The position numbers and the translations under genes are program-made. Source: Brienomyrus brachyistius (Eukaryota; Chordata; Actinopteri; Osteoglossiformes; Mormyridae). Taken from it: 64,000 bases of DNA. The notes under the pieces were generated by a model, which was not told where the DNA came from, made no database searches, and saw only the letters and a list, made by a program, of their open reading frames with translations. The DNA is taken from positions 14,719,191 through 14,783,190 of the forward strand of contig NC_064540.1 of assembly GCF_023856365.1 (NCBI RefSeq), written 5' to 3'. Below are positions 1 to 29,505 of this stretch, piece by piece. Within the stretch, counting starts at the first letter, position 1, and each line of letters begins with the position of its first letter.

Positions 1-2363
1 GCTTAATGTTCGCTGAGGAAACTCGGGTTAAATGCATCACTCAGGGATGTGACATGACAGCGAATCTCCTGCAGAGGGGCCACACCTACCGTCTCCTAGT
101 CAATAACCTTCTCTCTCATCTATCCCAGTCATTGTCCATCTCCAGGAGATATTAAAATGAAGGTAAGCATGGACACCCCGCTGAGGGATGTTCAGGTGTT
201 CCCCACTCTCCCCAGACTGCCTGCCAGGCACAGAGGAGGAAAGTTCATGTTCAGAAAGTACAAATCCAGACTCAGTCTCAACCAACCAGCTGAGTACTCT
301 GTGAATGAGAGTCTTTATGCTCACCTGTTTTGTTGAAACAACATCCTCGCCTGGATTTGTACTTTCTGAACCTGAACTCTCCACCTCTGGCCGGTAGATG
401 GTTGTCTTGTTTCTCAGTGCTCATATGGGGCTGTGTTCTCTGACCCAACAGAAGGACAGGGAATGTCTGGGAACAGTGCTCATGGAGCTGGGGCAATCCC
501 GGATAAACACCACAAAGAGGCTCACAGTCACACAGAATTAGCACAATGTCATCGCTGCAGGAATGCCTATCATTCCTGATCATGGAGAGAAGACCTGGAT
601 GAGAAACTCCCTTGTTGAAAGAATCATCCATAATTATGGACAATTACAGCAGATGCACATGACATTTGGCCGACAAGCAAACACACAAATCACACCGGTA
701 TCAGCAACAAAACACACAACGTCTCTAATCTCCATGCCCCAACTTTCCATTATTTGGCCCAGCTCCAGGTATTAAATGTGACAGAGCCTCTGTTTATTTT
801 CTCCAAATCTGTCAGGCTACTCCAGTCTACAGTAATCGAACACACATGACAGTGGGAAGAGAGCCAATCAAAATCTCCCGTTCTTGTCACGCGTCTCCTA
901 TTTGCCAGTCCAGGCCCTCAATTCAGCACTGATAACATACCAGCATTCCTCATTTGCAAATAACTGGATCACACTATTTTAGTCCATCTGCACTCAACTG
1001 TAATTTGCCGCAGTTTTCTCCCAAGGGCTGGTAATTATGCCTTTCAACGACTTCCAAAATGTCTCAGAATGCTCCAACCTTTCCCTTAAATGGAACAAAT
1101 GACTGTAATGCTGAAAATTACCCAGACGTGACACGACGAAGTGTCAAACTCTGTATTTTCAAATATAGATCCTTTACAAGAAAATTAAAAACTTTAATCA
1201 CTTAAAATTATAGTCAGAACTTGAAAAGGTTTACAAGTGAGTCAGCAAACGATCGGTTCTATTTTCGGCGTGAATCATCAAATGTCAGGCAGAAACCTTC
1301 TTCTGTTGCCATGTGAACCTTACGCAACGAAACGAGGTTTCATCCGTCGTTGCACGTTCATTTTTCTTGCGATCATCTGGGTACTGTTCTGTTATGTGGT
1401 GAAAATTCAATTCTCATACTTCCTTGCTTGATCTAGAGTGAACTTGCCAACACCCCCTAGATTATTAGATTCCTGGTATTAAAGACCTACAGGGATTTTA
1501 TCACATCACTTATTTTTGATGCGAGCATACAGTGAGATACCAGCCTGAGTATATAGAATGGTTATATTTTTTAAGGATAAGAATGAATTATTCATATGCA
1601 CCTCTTAATTATTCGGAAAAATATTTGAAAAATATGAAGAGAGGAAAAACAGTACGGGAAGCGTAGAAAATGTGGGCATTTGAATGGGGAGGTGTAGGGC
1701 TACAATGCTAATTGCTAAGTCACCACAGTGCGCTCAGTTAACGCTGTGTAGCACAAAAAAATTGAATTATATTAGCATTAAATAGATATTTCATAACATA
1801 TAGAAAAACAAGAGTAACAAAACAGTTTCCAAGAAATCAAAGAAGAAGTAATTAGTGCATAATATTACCTTAGTCTACAGAGATCACAATGGCAGTGTGG
1901 CTGAACATATAATTATCATCACAGAAGGCCGAAAACTGGATATTATTTCCCTGATTATCCATGATTTATATGCTTGGCCTCTCTCTATTAACTGTGCCAG
2001 CTGATTAGTTGAAATGAACTGATTCATGCAATGCAATCAGTATTCTGATGATTATATTCCAGAGTAAGGATCAGATTAACGCTTCAATTTTCCATGTCCA
2101 ATGGGGGCAAGAAGCGAAGATACCAATACTGATCTCACTGCTTCTTTTTTTGGCTAAATAGGATTTCAGGCTTTAGTTTTTCAAAAAAAGTCACACTAAT
2201 AAGGGCAGGAAGCTTGAGAAAGACACTGGACAGCAAAGAGGTCACTGCAGCTTCACTTCTTCAGGCTGGATATTATTAGACTATTATCCATTGCTAAAAT
2301 TATCATCCATTTTCACCACTGGACAGTAAGTGGTGAACTGAGACAGAAATCTTTAATATTAAT
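1..2363. other. Flank without recognised gene
   Basis: Apart from the inverted repeat at 223-392, this AT-rich stretch shows only short unconvincing open frames. No exon, RNA gene or transposon was recognised. Confidence 0.5.
223..392. repeat. Imperfect inverted repeat
   Basis: The left arm 223-270 and right arm 351-392 are reverse complements. A perfect 21-bp core lies at 250-270 against 351-371, and matching becomes imperfect outside it. The loop is about 80 bp. It could be the end of a foldback element; no coding similarity was found around it. Confidence 0.6.
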
Positions 2364-2560
2364 ACTCTATCCATCTTCTGACTGGTTAAGCTGGTGAAAG
2401 GGGGCATGGAACCTATCCCAGGCAGCACCAGGAACATGGCTGAGTACAGGCTGGACAGGAAATCCTCCCTATAAAAGGAGAGCATGCAAACTCACACACA
2501 CAGAAGAGGTGGGATTCAAACCCACAGCCACGCACGTGTGAAATCATGCCACTGGAATAT
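2364..2560 (-). mobile_element. Diverged tRNA-derived SINE
   Basis: Read on the minus strand from 2560 there is a B-box-like GGTTTGAATCCC, then the SINE-body phrase GAGTTTGCATGCTCTCC. The end is CTGGGATAGGTTCC and AGAAGATGGATAGA, the usual tail of this fish repeat group. The 5' tRNA-like half is poorly preserved. The copy is old and non-coding. Confidence 0.6.
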
Positions 2561-2800
2561 CATTATCATCATCATCAACACCATCATCAACACCATCATC
2601 ACTATCGCTATCATCACTATCTACACTGCCATCATCACTATCATCATAATCACAATCACCATCATTAGCATCATCACGTCATCCTCGCTATCATCATAAT
2701 CACAATCACCACCATTGCCATTACATCATCCTCACAATCATCATAATCATCACCACTATCACCATCATCCACAATATCATCATCACTAACATCACCAAAT
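2545..2800. repeat. Imperfect (ATC)n microsatellite
   Basis: Long degenerate ATC/ACC trinucleotide run with interspersed ATA and ACA. The Ile/Thr-rich open frame over it is an artefact of the repeat. Confidence 0.9.
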
Positions 2801-3083
2801 GACTAATCCCTATTCTGCCCCTATTTCAACAAGCTTCAGAAAGCAAACTTACGCACCATCATCCACACAATAATAAAAATGATTGAATATGTGGACTGCT
2901 GTTGAATTTTAGACACACTCTTCCTTTTGCTGCTGTTTCGATGCCCCTTAGTTACCACATCTAGCGTTCAAACAGTCGATTTCGCGAGAGGATTATATCA
3001 CACAATGCCTGCAATTAATGCGGAAAGCACAAGGATTAATGGTGCTTTCTAAGGGCACATCTGCCTTCCATCAGAAAGGGTAA

Positions 3084-3375
3084 ATGACGTCAGCCAGCAG
3101 CGTGGCGTCAGCCAGCAGTGTGATGTCATTTATAAATATGGCGTCAGCCAGCAGTATGATGTCATTAATAAATATGGCGTCAGGCAGCAGCGTGATGTCA
3201 TTTATAAATATGGCGTCAGCCAGCAACGCAGTGTCAACTAGCAGCATGGCGTCATCTATCAGTGTGGCACCAGCTAGCAGCAGTTAGCCAGCAGCATAGC
3301 ATCCTCTAGCAGTGTTTAGCTATCAGCATGGCGTCATTCAGCAGCTGTTAGCTAGCAGTGCGCTTCAGCCAGCAG
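3084..3375. repeat. Degenerate minisatellite (GTCAGCCAGCAG motif)
   Basis: GGCGTCAGCCAGCAGYRTG alternates with ATGTCATTTATAAATAT in the first half, then decays into TAGCAGCAT-type repeats. Three of the composite units are clear. Confidence 0.8.
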
Positions 3376-4470
3376 CATGTTGATTCTGTCCAAGGTCAAA
3401 GAAGGTTCTCACCCAGGCAGCATGACATGCAGAGCCCACCGGAAGAAGGGGAGGGTTCTCATGCTCGATTCGCCACAGCCCCATTAAAGTTATGGCCAAT
3501 AGTCTTATTTTTAGCTTTGGGAACCATTTAAACTCCATCCCTTTTCACTCCACCAGCAAACAGCTCAGCACTCCAGCATCTTATAATCAGACAACTATAT
3601 TTAAATGTAAACTGCTAAATACACACTTTAATTACTGTATTTAATGGATTAGCTAGCCTAAACTAGGCTTGGGAAGTACTTTAATGTCATGCTTTGTATT
3701 TAAACCTACAAGATGCACCTTCTAATTGCTACCCAACACAACTTCCTCAGTCATTAATATGTAAATCATGTTTAAAAAAAAGGAAGTACACACTACAATC
3801 TGTGGTTCACAGGAAAAATAGGACAGGAGCTGCCAGCGGGTCACACGTAGGAGTTACTCGCCCTGGAGTCTGAGTAAGCTGCATCAAATGAGGAGCCCAC
3901 TGCTCCCCGGTCACTGCTCCACATGAGACAGGTATGCAAGACACACTAGCTAATGCTAATCAGACTTCAAGCGACCAGCACTACAGAACCTCATGATTTT
4001 AAATGCCATGGGCTTATATGCCCCCCCCCCAATCCTCCCATATATGTTGTGTGCACCAGTCTGATGACCATCAATTCCACAAATTGCTTTGAACGAGTAA
4101 AAAGCAGCCCAGTAAGTGGCCTGGGGGCTCAAGGCAGTAAGATGGATTTCTAAACTGATGAGTCTAATAAAAACTGCAGTTCCCATGGTCCCAATCCCTT
4201 AGGAGAACCACATGCGCCTCGGATCAATGCCAGAACCGCTCAGAGTGAGGGCTTCCAAAGCGTCATTGCAGAAGTGTGCGAACATGACAATATGACTTTC
4301 TAAGGAGTATGAAATATTCAGCAGCAACAGCCGCAAGGCTCAAAGAAAAGGAAACCAACGGAGGAATTTAGGGAGGCTTTCATTTCAGCCCTTTTTGTTT
4401 CGCTTTCTGTCTAACCGGCGATGTAACATGGGTTCCAGAGGCTGACTGCCAGGACTCCTTAACATAAAGG
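3376..4470. other. Flank without recognised gene
   Basis: AT-rich sequence with a short C run at 4021-4030. No exon or transposon was recognised. Confidence 0.5.
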
Positions 4471-4473
4471 CAA

Positions 4474-4523
4474 GCATCCATCCATCCATCCACCCATCCA
4501 TCCATCCATCCATCCATCCATCC
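4474..4523. repeat. (ATCC)n microsatellite
   Basis: About twelve CATC/CCAT tetranucleotides with one CACC interruption. Such runs often mark the tail of fish LINE/SINE copies, but no element body is evident beside it. Confidence 0.9.
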
Positions 4524-4904
4524 AGGTGTTAGGGGAGGGGGTCAGATAATGAGGAACAGGCCTGTCAAATGAGATCTGGATACTCAGCAGTGCTTCAAAC
4601 GAACATTTAGGCTGCAGGTATCGCTTGCATACGACCAGAATCGCCAGAATCGCGTTTACTGAGCACAGAGAATCAGAGCAAACCAAGGTTTCAGAGGTCA
4701 AACGGTTTTAAAATGTTCAATGAAATATTCTTTAATTCCAAGCCAAGACATTATCAGTGAATGGACACGCATGCACATCTACATTTCTAGATTATATAAT
4801 ACATAAATGGTTCTATCGATACAAAATATAAAAATACCTCATTTACATATTTACATTAAAACATTCTTAACTTAAGGGATTTCTTTATATACACATCATA
4901 GAGC

Positions 4905-5233
4905 TTTATTCAGTGGTAAACACATAGCTGGGAGAAGCAGGACTACACTAAACTCTTACAGTGCCTGAGTATGGAGAACACGCATCTTGCGTTTGTTGGA
5001 TTAACACTGGCCTTTTAACAGAGTGCCGGGTTAGGAATATAATTAAGAAGTAATTGGGACGGTTAACAAAGAGCATGCAAAGTTACTGCTGTCGACTGAC
5101 ACCTCACTGAATATCATTCACTGGCTGGGCTCACGGTACAAAGCGGCGGGGCGTTATGGCTTGTTGTTCTGGGGCGGGACCACGGAGCGATCTTTACACA
5201 TGTTTTTGTACCAGATAGAAATGGCAGGGGGTG
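4905..5233 (-). other. prickle2: Presumed prickle2 3' UTR with polyadenylation signal
   Basis: The first AATAAA on the minus strand after the stop codon is at 4910-4905 (TTTATT on the plus strand), giving a 3' UTR of about 330-350 nt. Signal position is the only evidence. Mammalian PRICKLE2 has a longer 3' UTR, so the real end may lie further towards position 1. Confidence 0.4.
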
Positions 5234-23240
<18,007 letters not shown>

Positions 23241-23245
23241 CAGAG

Positions 23246-24170
23246 GAACCGTCTCAGACATCTGCCGGCGGAGAGCAGCAGCCCACGGCGTGCATCAACC
23301 TAGACCTCTGCCGGCGGAGAGCAGCAGCCCACGGCGTGCATCAACCTAGACCTCTGCCGGCGGAGAGCAGCAGCCCACGGCGTGCATCAACCTAGACCTC
23401 TGCCGCCGGAGAGCAGCAGCCCACGGCGTGCATCAACCTAGACCTCTGCCGGCGGAGAGCAGCAGCCCATGGCGTGCATCAACCTAGACCTCTGCTGGCG
23501 GGGAGCAGCAGCCCACGGGGTGCATCAACCTAGATCTCTGCCGGCGGAGAGCAGCAGCCCACGGCGTGCATCAACCTAGACCTCTGCCGGCGGGGAGCAG
23601 CAGCCCACGGGGTGCATCAACCTAGACCTCTGCCGGCGGAGAGCAGCAGCCCACGGCGTGCATCAACCTAGACCTCTGCCGGCGGAGAGCAGCAGCCCAC
23701 GGCGTGCATCAAACTAGACCTCTGCCGGCGGAGAGCAGCAGCCCACGGCGTGCATCAAACTAGACCTCTGCCGGCGGAGAGCAGCAGCCCACGGCGTGCA
23801 TCAACCTAGACCTCTGCCGGCGGAGAGCAGCAGCCCACGGCGTGCATCAACCTAGACCTCTGCCGGCGGGGAGCAGCAGCCCACGGCGTGCATCAACCTA
23901 GACCTCTGCCGGCGAAGAGCAGCAGCCCACGGCGTGCATCAACCTAGACCTCTGCCGCCGGAGAGCAGCAGCCCACGGCGTGCATCAACCTAGACCTCTG
24001 CCGCCGGAGAGCAGCAGCCCACGGGGTGCATCAACCTAGACCTCTGCCGGTGGAGAGCAGCAGCCCACGGCGTGCATCAACCTAGAACTCTCTTGGCAGA
24101 CAGCAGCAGCCCACGGCGTGCATCAACCTTGACCTCTGCCGGCGGAGAGCAGCTGCCCATGTCATGCATC
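23246..24170. repeat. 46-bp satellite array, about 20 copies
   Basis: The unit contains CCTCTGCCGGCGGAGAGCAG followed by CAGCCCACGGCGTGCATCAA and CCTAGA. The period is exactly 46 bp (for example 23281 to 23327). Copies are more than 90 percent alike by eye. Variants include GGGGAGCAG and GGGGTGCATC, and the last units decay. Because 46 is not a multiple of three, no frame persists. There are no unique spacers. Confidence 0.97.
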
Positions 24171-26780
24171 AACCTTTCCAACTGAACACAACGCTGTAGT
24201 TTTTTACACTCAGCTTTCCCTCTGCTGCCATATTGGCTTTTTGGGGCACCGAGGTTCCTGGCTTTGATTCGTTGCCGGCACGTGGGAAGAGGTCTTCACG
24301 AGCCTGTGCCAGTGGGCTACACAGTTCAGTGATCCAAGAGCCCTTCTAAACACAGGGCTATCAATTACTGTGTACCCTGTACTCAGGCGGTCTGTGGGAT
24401 TTTGCGGAGAACTGCATGCGACAGCTCTGTACTCGTCCTGACCGCAGGGTAATTCCGCAGCCTCTCTGCGGACCTCCACTCCCTTTTATAAGATGAGCCA
24501 CTCCCCCAGTTACACATAGGGACACGGAGCTCGGGGCTGAGTGACATCTCTGACACCAAGCCCGTCTTGGCATAACCGTGACCACAGTGTTGTTTGGCAC
24601 TTTGAAGGATGCTTCAGGCTTGTGGCTTGAAGGTTGTTGGTTTAAACCCAACAAGGAGACACTCCCAGTCCTCAGTAAAGTGTTATAACACATGTACTTG
24701 GAATTAAATTATGTAGATATGGATAGAATCTGCCTCCCCATGAGAACACAAGAGTTCCAGCATTCTTTGTGTACACAGCTCAGGAAGTTCAAATGAATGA
24801 ATGCATTGTTAAAGGGGCCTGTTCTATTTCCGAAAAGATATTATCTTACAATAATATTATTCAAGTCTTATCGAAGGAAAGAGGGAATAATCCAGAGTAG
24901 ACAGGAATATCAGCAGCCCTGGATTTGAATAACATACCAATCCACGTTTAGTGCCACTTTTCCCTCTTTATTATACACACTGGAAACTGTTACATGGAGA
25001 AAAACACAGATGGCAGGAAGTCGACGCAGAATTAGTGTATTCAGGTCCAGGACCTGTCCTCTGTGGACTCAAACCCACAGGCTGGTAACCAAACGCATCT
25101 TACACATCAAACAGGCCATGCTTCCCGGCCTTGGCACATCTCCTTTTCGAGCAGCCCCCCCTATCCAGGGATGGGACGATACCTCTCACCGTTCCCATCG
25201 CCATTTTCCAAAATCTCCTCAGAAGAACCCCCCCTCCCCCCTTTTCAAGCGGGCCTTCGCATCCTAGCATGATGCACACCGCGGGGGGGGGGGGGGGGGG
25301 GGGGGTTGAGGCCGATCTGAAGCAGCTGCAGGTCACTCTGCGTTGAAAGAGAGGCTCGTCCGACAAAGGGAGGCCTTTGTGTGGCTCGTGTTAAACGTTA
25401 ATGGGCTTATTCTGCATGCTGCAAAGCCCGATGATATTTTAAGCAGGGGATAATAAAGCCAGTCCAGGCCGAAATTTAATTTGCCCTGGCATTATTTAAT
25501 GTCTCTCCTGCCCCGCCGCACCCTGCCACCCGCCCGTCACCGCTACCCCACTGATCTGTAGCTGTGTAATTCATTAGCCCACGCCGCACTTGTTCAACAC
25601 ACCGTGGGGGCCGGGGCTGCACGACGACCTTGTGAAGTGGCCCGGCGGGGGTGGCCTATTTTCTGCCCTTCCTGGCCCTCTTTGGAAGGAGCTTCTCAGC
25701 GATAACGTGTCGCTAGGACACGTCCGTCACAACATCCATCTCCGGAAAGACGCTGAGAGCCAGCCTCCAGGTGCCTTCTGCTGGAGACCTGAACACACTT
25801 TCTGACACTCAGCAGATCTGGGTCACGGCTGCACTTAAAGAGACCGATGGGGGGGCGACGACATGGGGGGAGAGCAAGGAGAGGAGCTGGAATACAGAGG
25901 AGGAGACCCCATCCATGCGGGACCCCCAAAATAGGCTTATAAAGCTTTCAAAAAGGGGGCTCATTCAGTGAACTGAAGCTGGTGAGGAATCGAGGCCCCC
26001 ACTCACTCACTCCGTACTAAAATAATGCATAACTGCGACAGCTGGGGTTGCTGGGCTCTTTCTCTCCAAAAAGGCAGATATTTTCCTCTCAGCCAGAAAG
26101 ACATAAGGCTCCAGCCTTGTGCTGACTCTACAAACCTCATGGCCCACCTCCTCCTCTGTGTGAACCCATTAATGATTAGACATATAATTAATGTGAAAGA
26201 TCAGCGCACTAAATTCCATTATTGTTGTGGTGGCACAACATAACAAATGAATCTGTGTGTTTGAACAGCATAGCAAAAGACATAATCACAGATGATGGTC
26301 CTAATATGTTCAGTTCAACTTTACTGGCCAAGTGGATCAAATTAAAATACTTACCATGGATATAACTACTCAAGGGAAACGTATTTAGACAGCTTAGGAA
26401 TCGTAAACACCACTTTATGCCCAGTACAATAATACTATTTAAATAAAAAAAAAAAGAAAACTGTATGATTACCAAAGATGTAAAAACAAAACAGGCAAGA
26501 AAAAATTTCAGGCTGTCATGTTCCATCAAAGCCAACCAGGTAGAAAGACTTGCCAGAAATTGAAATCTTTTGTTGAATGAAAACAAACTGAAATATGTCC
26601 TGTTTAAATATTTGCCTTGGGAAAAATACTGAAATGGGAGAACATTCATTTAGACTCAGAAGCGTTTTAACATGCTCTTTGAACTATTGGGAAATCATAA
26701 CCATACAATAATTCATCCGTCAAAGTACGTAAATCAGGAGTGTTACCTAAAATGCATCAATGGACAGACACATGGTAATA
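24171..26780. other. Non-coding stretch with a possible SINE head
   Basis: At 24601-24690 GAAGGTTGTTGGTTTAAACC resembles the B-box end of a tRNA-derived SINE; its continuation is weak. A 23-nt G run lies at 25283-25305. AT-rich sequence at about 25390-25560 has few repeats and could be conserved non-coding DNA, but this cannot be judged without alignment. No exon was recognised. Confidence 0.35.
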
Positions 26781-26786
26781 ACAATG

Positions 26787-27105
26787 CATCCGTCCATCCA
26801 TCCATCCATCCATCCATCCATCCATCCATCCATCCATCATCTAATCACTTATCCCGTTAGGGGGTCTGGACCTTATCCCAGACACGGCACAGGGCTGGCG
26901 TACACCCTGGACGGGACACCAGTCCATCGCAGGGCACAAGGCTGGGGAAAATCGTGGATGGGATGCCAGTCCACCCCAGGGCACATACTACAAGTCAGCA
27001 GTTCACTTCAGGGAAGCTGAGGAAGCCCCCACAGCACTAGGTGAGTGCACATACCTCACACACAGTGCAGGGAGGGGCATGATTTGACCCCTAATCCTGA
27101 AGGGG
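26787..27105 (-). mobile_element. SINE/LINE-type 3' segment with (ATCC)n tail
   Basis: On the minus strand the sequence runs through CCCTGCGATGGACTGG, GTCCCGTCCAGGGTGTACGC and CTGGGATAAGGTCC to GGGATAAGTGATTAG, ending in (GGAT)n at 26787-26838. This tail is shared by abundant fish retroelements. The phrase GATGGACTGGCATCCCATCC occurs as well, so the copy has a short internal duplication. Confidence 0.65.
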
Positions 27106-27109
27106 TTAT

Positions 27110-28510
27110 AACCTTTGAAATCTCATGCCTGTGCCCTGATCACACCTCTCCCTTCCACATCTCGCCACACAAACACTTCAGGTTGCCGCGGATACAGCTG
27201 CCTGCCAGATGAATCAAGAATAAATAATGAGCACAAACTAAGAGCAGGCAACCCCCTGTTATCATCCAATAAAGAAACAGGATTCCTTATTAAGAGTCAT
27301 TACATGACAATCAGGTTTACTTAATAGCTAAAAAGCAGATTAAAGGATATGGGTGTAAGGCAGCCCTCCAGCAGGGTGCAGTGTGCCCCCCCCCGTGCTG
27401 AGCCAGTAACAGCACACTGATCTTGCTCTCCAAACATTAATGAATCTAAACAATGATCACAGCCGAATTCAAAGAGGGGACCTCTGGTGTCCGCACCCTG
27501 ACGGAGCCGCTGTAGGGGCCCGGAGCAGATACTGAGCTCGCTTTGGCCCTCAGACGCCAGCAGAGTGAAAAACCCAGCGGACAGAATATGCTTTCAGACG
27601 TCAGCGGCTTCCGAGCGTCACGCACACTCCTGCAAGTCTGCAGATATATTTGTTATTCCCTTAACCGTTTCTTGATTGATTTAATGCCGTGTTTTCTGCT
27701 TATTCTTTTCTCCCGAGGCTTCGCTCAAAGCTCAACATCCTGAGAGCAATTAAGTAGCCCGAGTGGCGAGCTGTTTATAAAGCCCGCTGTCTGTCCTGCT
27801 GCCGTTTATTTGAACAGTCATTTGTATGTGGGCTGGGGGGAGGGGGCCAAAAATCTATTTACAAATCCTGAGCCCACGCTATTCACAGCTTTATATGCCT
27901 ATAGTACGCCTGTCGTCAATCTTTGCCCCCCTCCCCCAGGAAAGTCAATTCTCCTTGAATTGAGCCTTGAGCCTTGGGACAAGGGTTCCCAAGTAACAGT
28001 ATACAAGTGGTATTTCCCAGAAGATTATGGAAACTTCAATGGCTCACATATGATGCTTGCTACTGCTCCTGGAAAATCGGAGAAAACTGAACTGTGATTT
28101 ACACTGCACCTTCCATAGTTTTACTGCGGCATACCATGGGACTTGCCAGAGGACAGACCTAAACACTACTGTGGGTGGTACAAAGTCTATGAAATTCTAT
28201 GTAAACATATCAGCTAGCAACACGCCACGATAAGGACTAGCAGGTTCTAAACCCCGCGTCGCGCACCACAGTGAGCCCTGCGACTGCTTTACATAAGGAC
28301 CGTGCCAAGGAGGCAGAACTGGGCCTGACCTACATTTGGGGAGCTCCTCCCTGCCAGGTCCCAGGAACCAGCCCGCATACCGACTCTCACTGCTCTACCA
28401 GCCATTAGAGACGGAAATTATACGAAAGCACCTTGGTGATCGCTCACATTACAGGCACAGGGTTGAAAATGCGGTGTGCGGTAAAGCAGGGTGTGGGCAA
28501 CACTCAGCAG
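27110..28510. other. Non-coding stretch
   Basis: Mixed AT-rich and GC-rich sequence with a short C run near 27387. No exon, RNA or element was recognised. Confidence 0.4.
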
Positions 28511-28512
28511 GA

Positions 28513-28905
28513 CAAAACACACACACACACATACATACCATCACACGCAACACACACACACACACCCTCAAATGCAACACTCTCTGTCTCTCTCTCACAC
28601 ACATACACACGCACACATACATACCATCACACGCAACACACACACACACCCTCACACGAAACACTCTCTGTCTCTCTCTCACACATACACACGCACACAT
28701 GCATACCATCACACACAACACTCTCTTTCTCTCACACATATACACAAGCATACATACATACCATCACACGCAACACACACACACACACCCTCACATGCAA
28801 CACTCGCTCTCTCTCACACACACACTCACATGCACACAAAAACCATCACACACAACACACTCACACACACTCTCTCACACACACAAACACACACACTCTC
28901 CCCAG
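28513..28905. repeat. CA/CTCT-rich higher-order tandem repeat
   Basis: Blocks of (CA)n, CATACATACCATCACACGCA and CTCTCTGTCTCTCTCTCACA recur four to five times with a spacing of about 100-110 bp. The long Thr/His-rich plus frames and Val/Cys-rich minus frames here are artefacts. Confidence 0.92.
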
Positions 28906-29051
28906 TCCTGCCACCTTTCAGCTAATTTTGCTCTTACACTTCCTGTGGGCCTAAGTGGAGGAACTGGAAACCGTTATTTCAGCTATTACAAATATATGCC
29001 CCCCCCCACCCCTTGGCAGCATGGTGGCTAAATGTGGGGGGGGGGTTGTTA

Positions 29052-29160
29052 CCTCATACCTCCAGGATTGATTGTCACTTTGCTAGTGTTTGTGTAGTTT
29101 GCATGTTCTCTGTGTCGGGTGGGCAGCCACCATCTCCAAGTGCTTAAGTGTACAAGCCTT
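29052..29160 (+). mobile_element. SINE fragment next to the 47-bp array
   Basis: ACCTCATACCTCCAGGATTG and TGTAGTTTGCATGTTCTCTG match the tRNA-SINE body seen elsewhere in the window (39.1 and 59.8 kb). It runs directly into the 47-bp array, whose unit is the downstream part of the same element type. Confidence 0.55.
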
Positions 29161-29162
29161 TT

Positions 29163-29505
29163 CAGGGACCGGCATCTCATCCAGGGTGCACCCCAGCCCT
29201 GTACCCCGTGATGGACCAGCATCCCGTCCAGGGTGTACCCCAACCCTGTGCCCTGTGATGGACCAGCATCCCGTCCAGGGTGTACCCCAACCCTGTGCCC
29301 TGTGATGGACCGGCATCCCGTCCAGGGTGTACCCCAGCCCTGTACCCCGTGATAGACCGGTATCCCATCTAGGGTGTACCCCAGCCCTGTGCCCCGTGAT
29401 AGATAGGCATCCCGTCCAGGGTGTAGCCCAACCCTGTGCCCCGTGATGGACAGGCATCTCATCCAGGGTGTACCCCAACCCTGTGATGGACTGGCATCCC
29501 ATGAA
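29163..29505 (+). repeat. 47-bp minisatellite derived from a retroelement tail
   Basis: About seven units of GTGATGGACCAGCATCCCGT plus CCAGGGTGTACCCCAACCCT have a period of 47 bp (29208, 29255, 29302). The unit equals an internal piece of the tail seen once or twice at 26.9 kb. The array is therefore an expansion of SINE/LINE sequence. Confidence 0.9.

Noticed and set aside
23246..24170. CRISPR-like regular direct repeats
   Set aside because: The 46-bp units abut with no unique spacers, and the setting is a vertebrate genome. It is a satellite.
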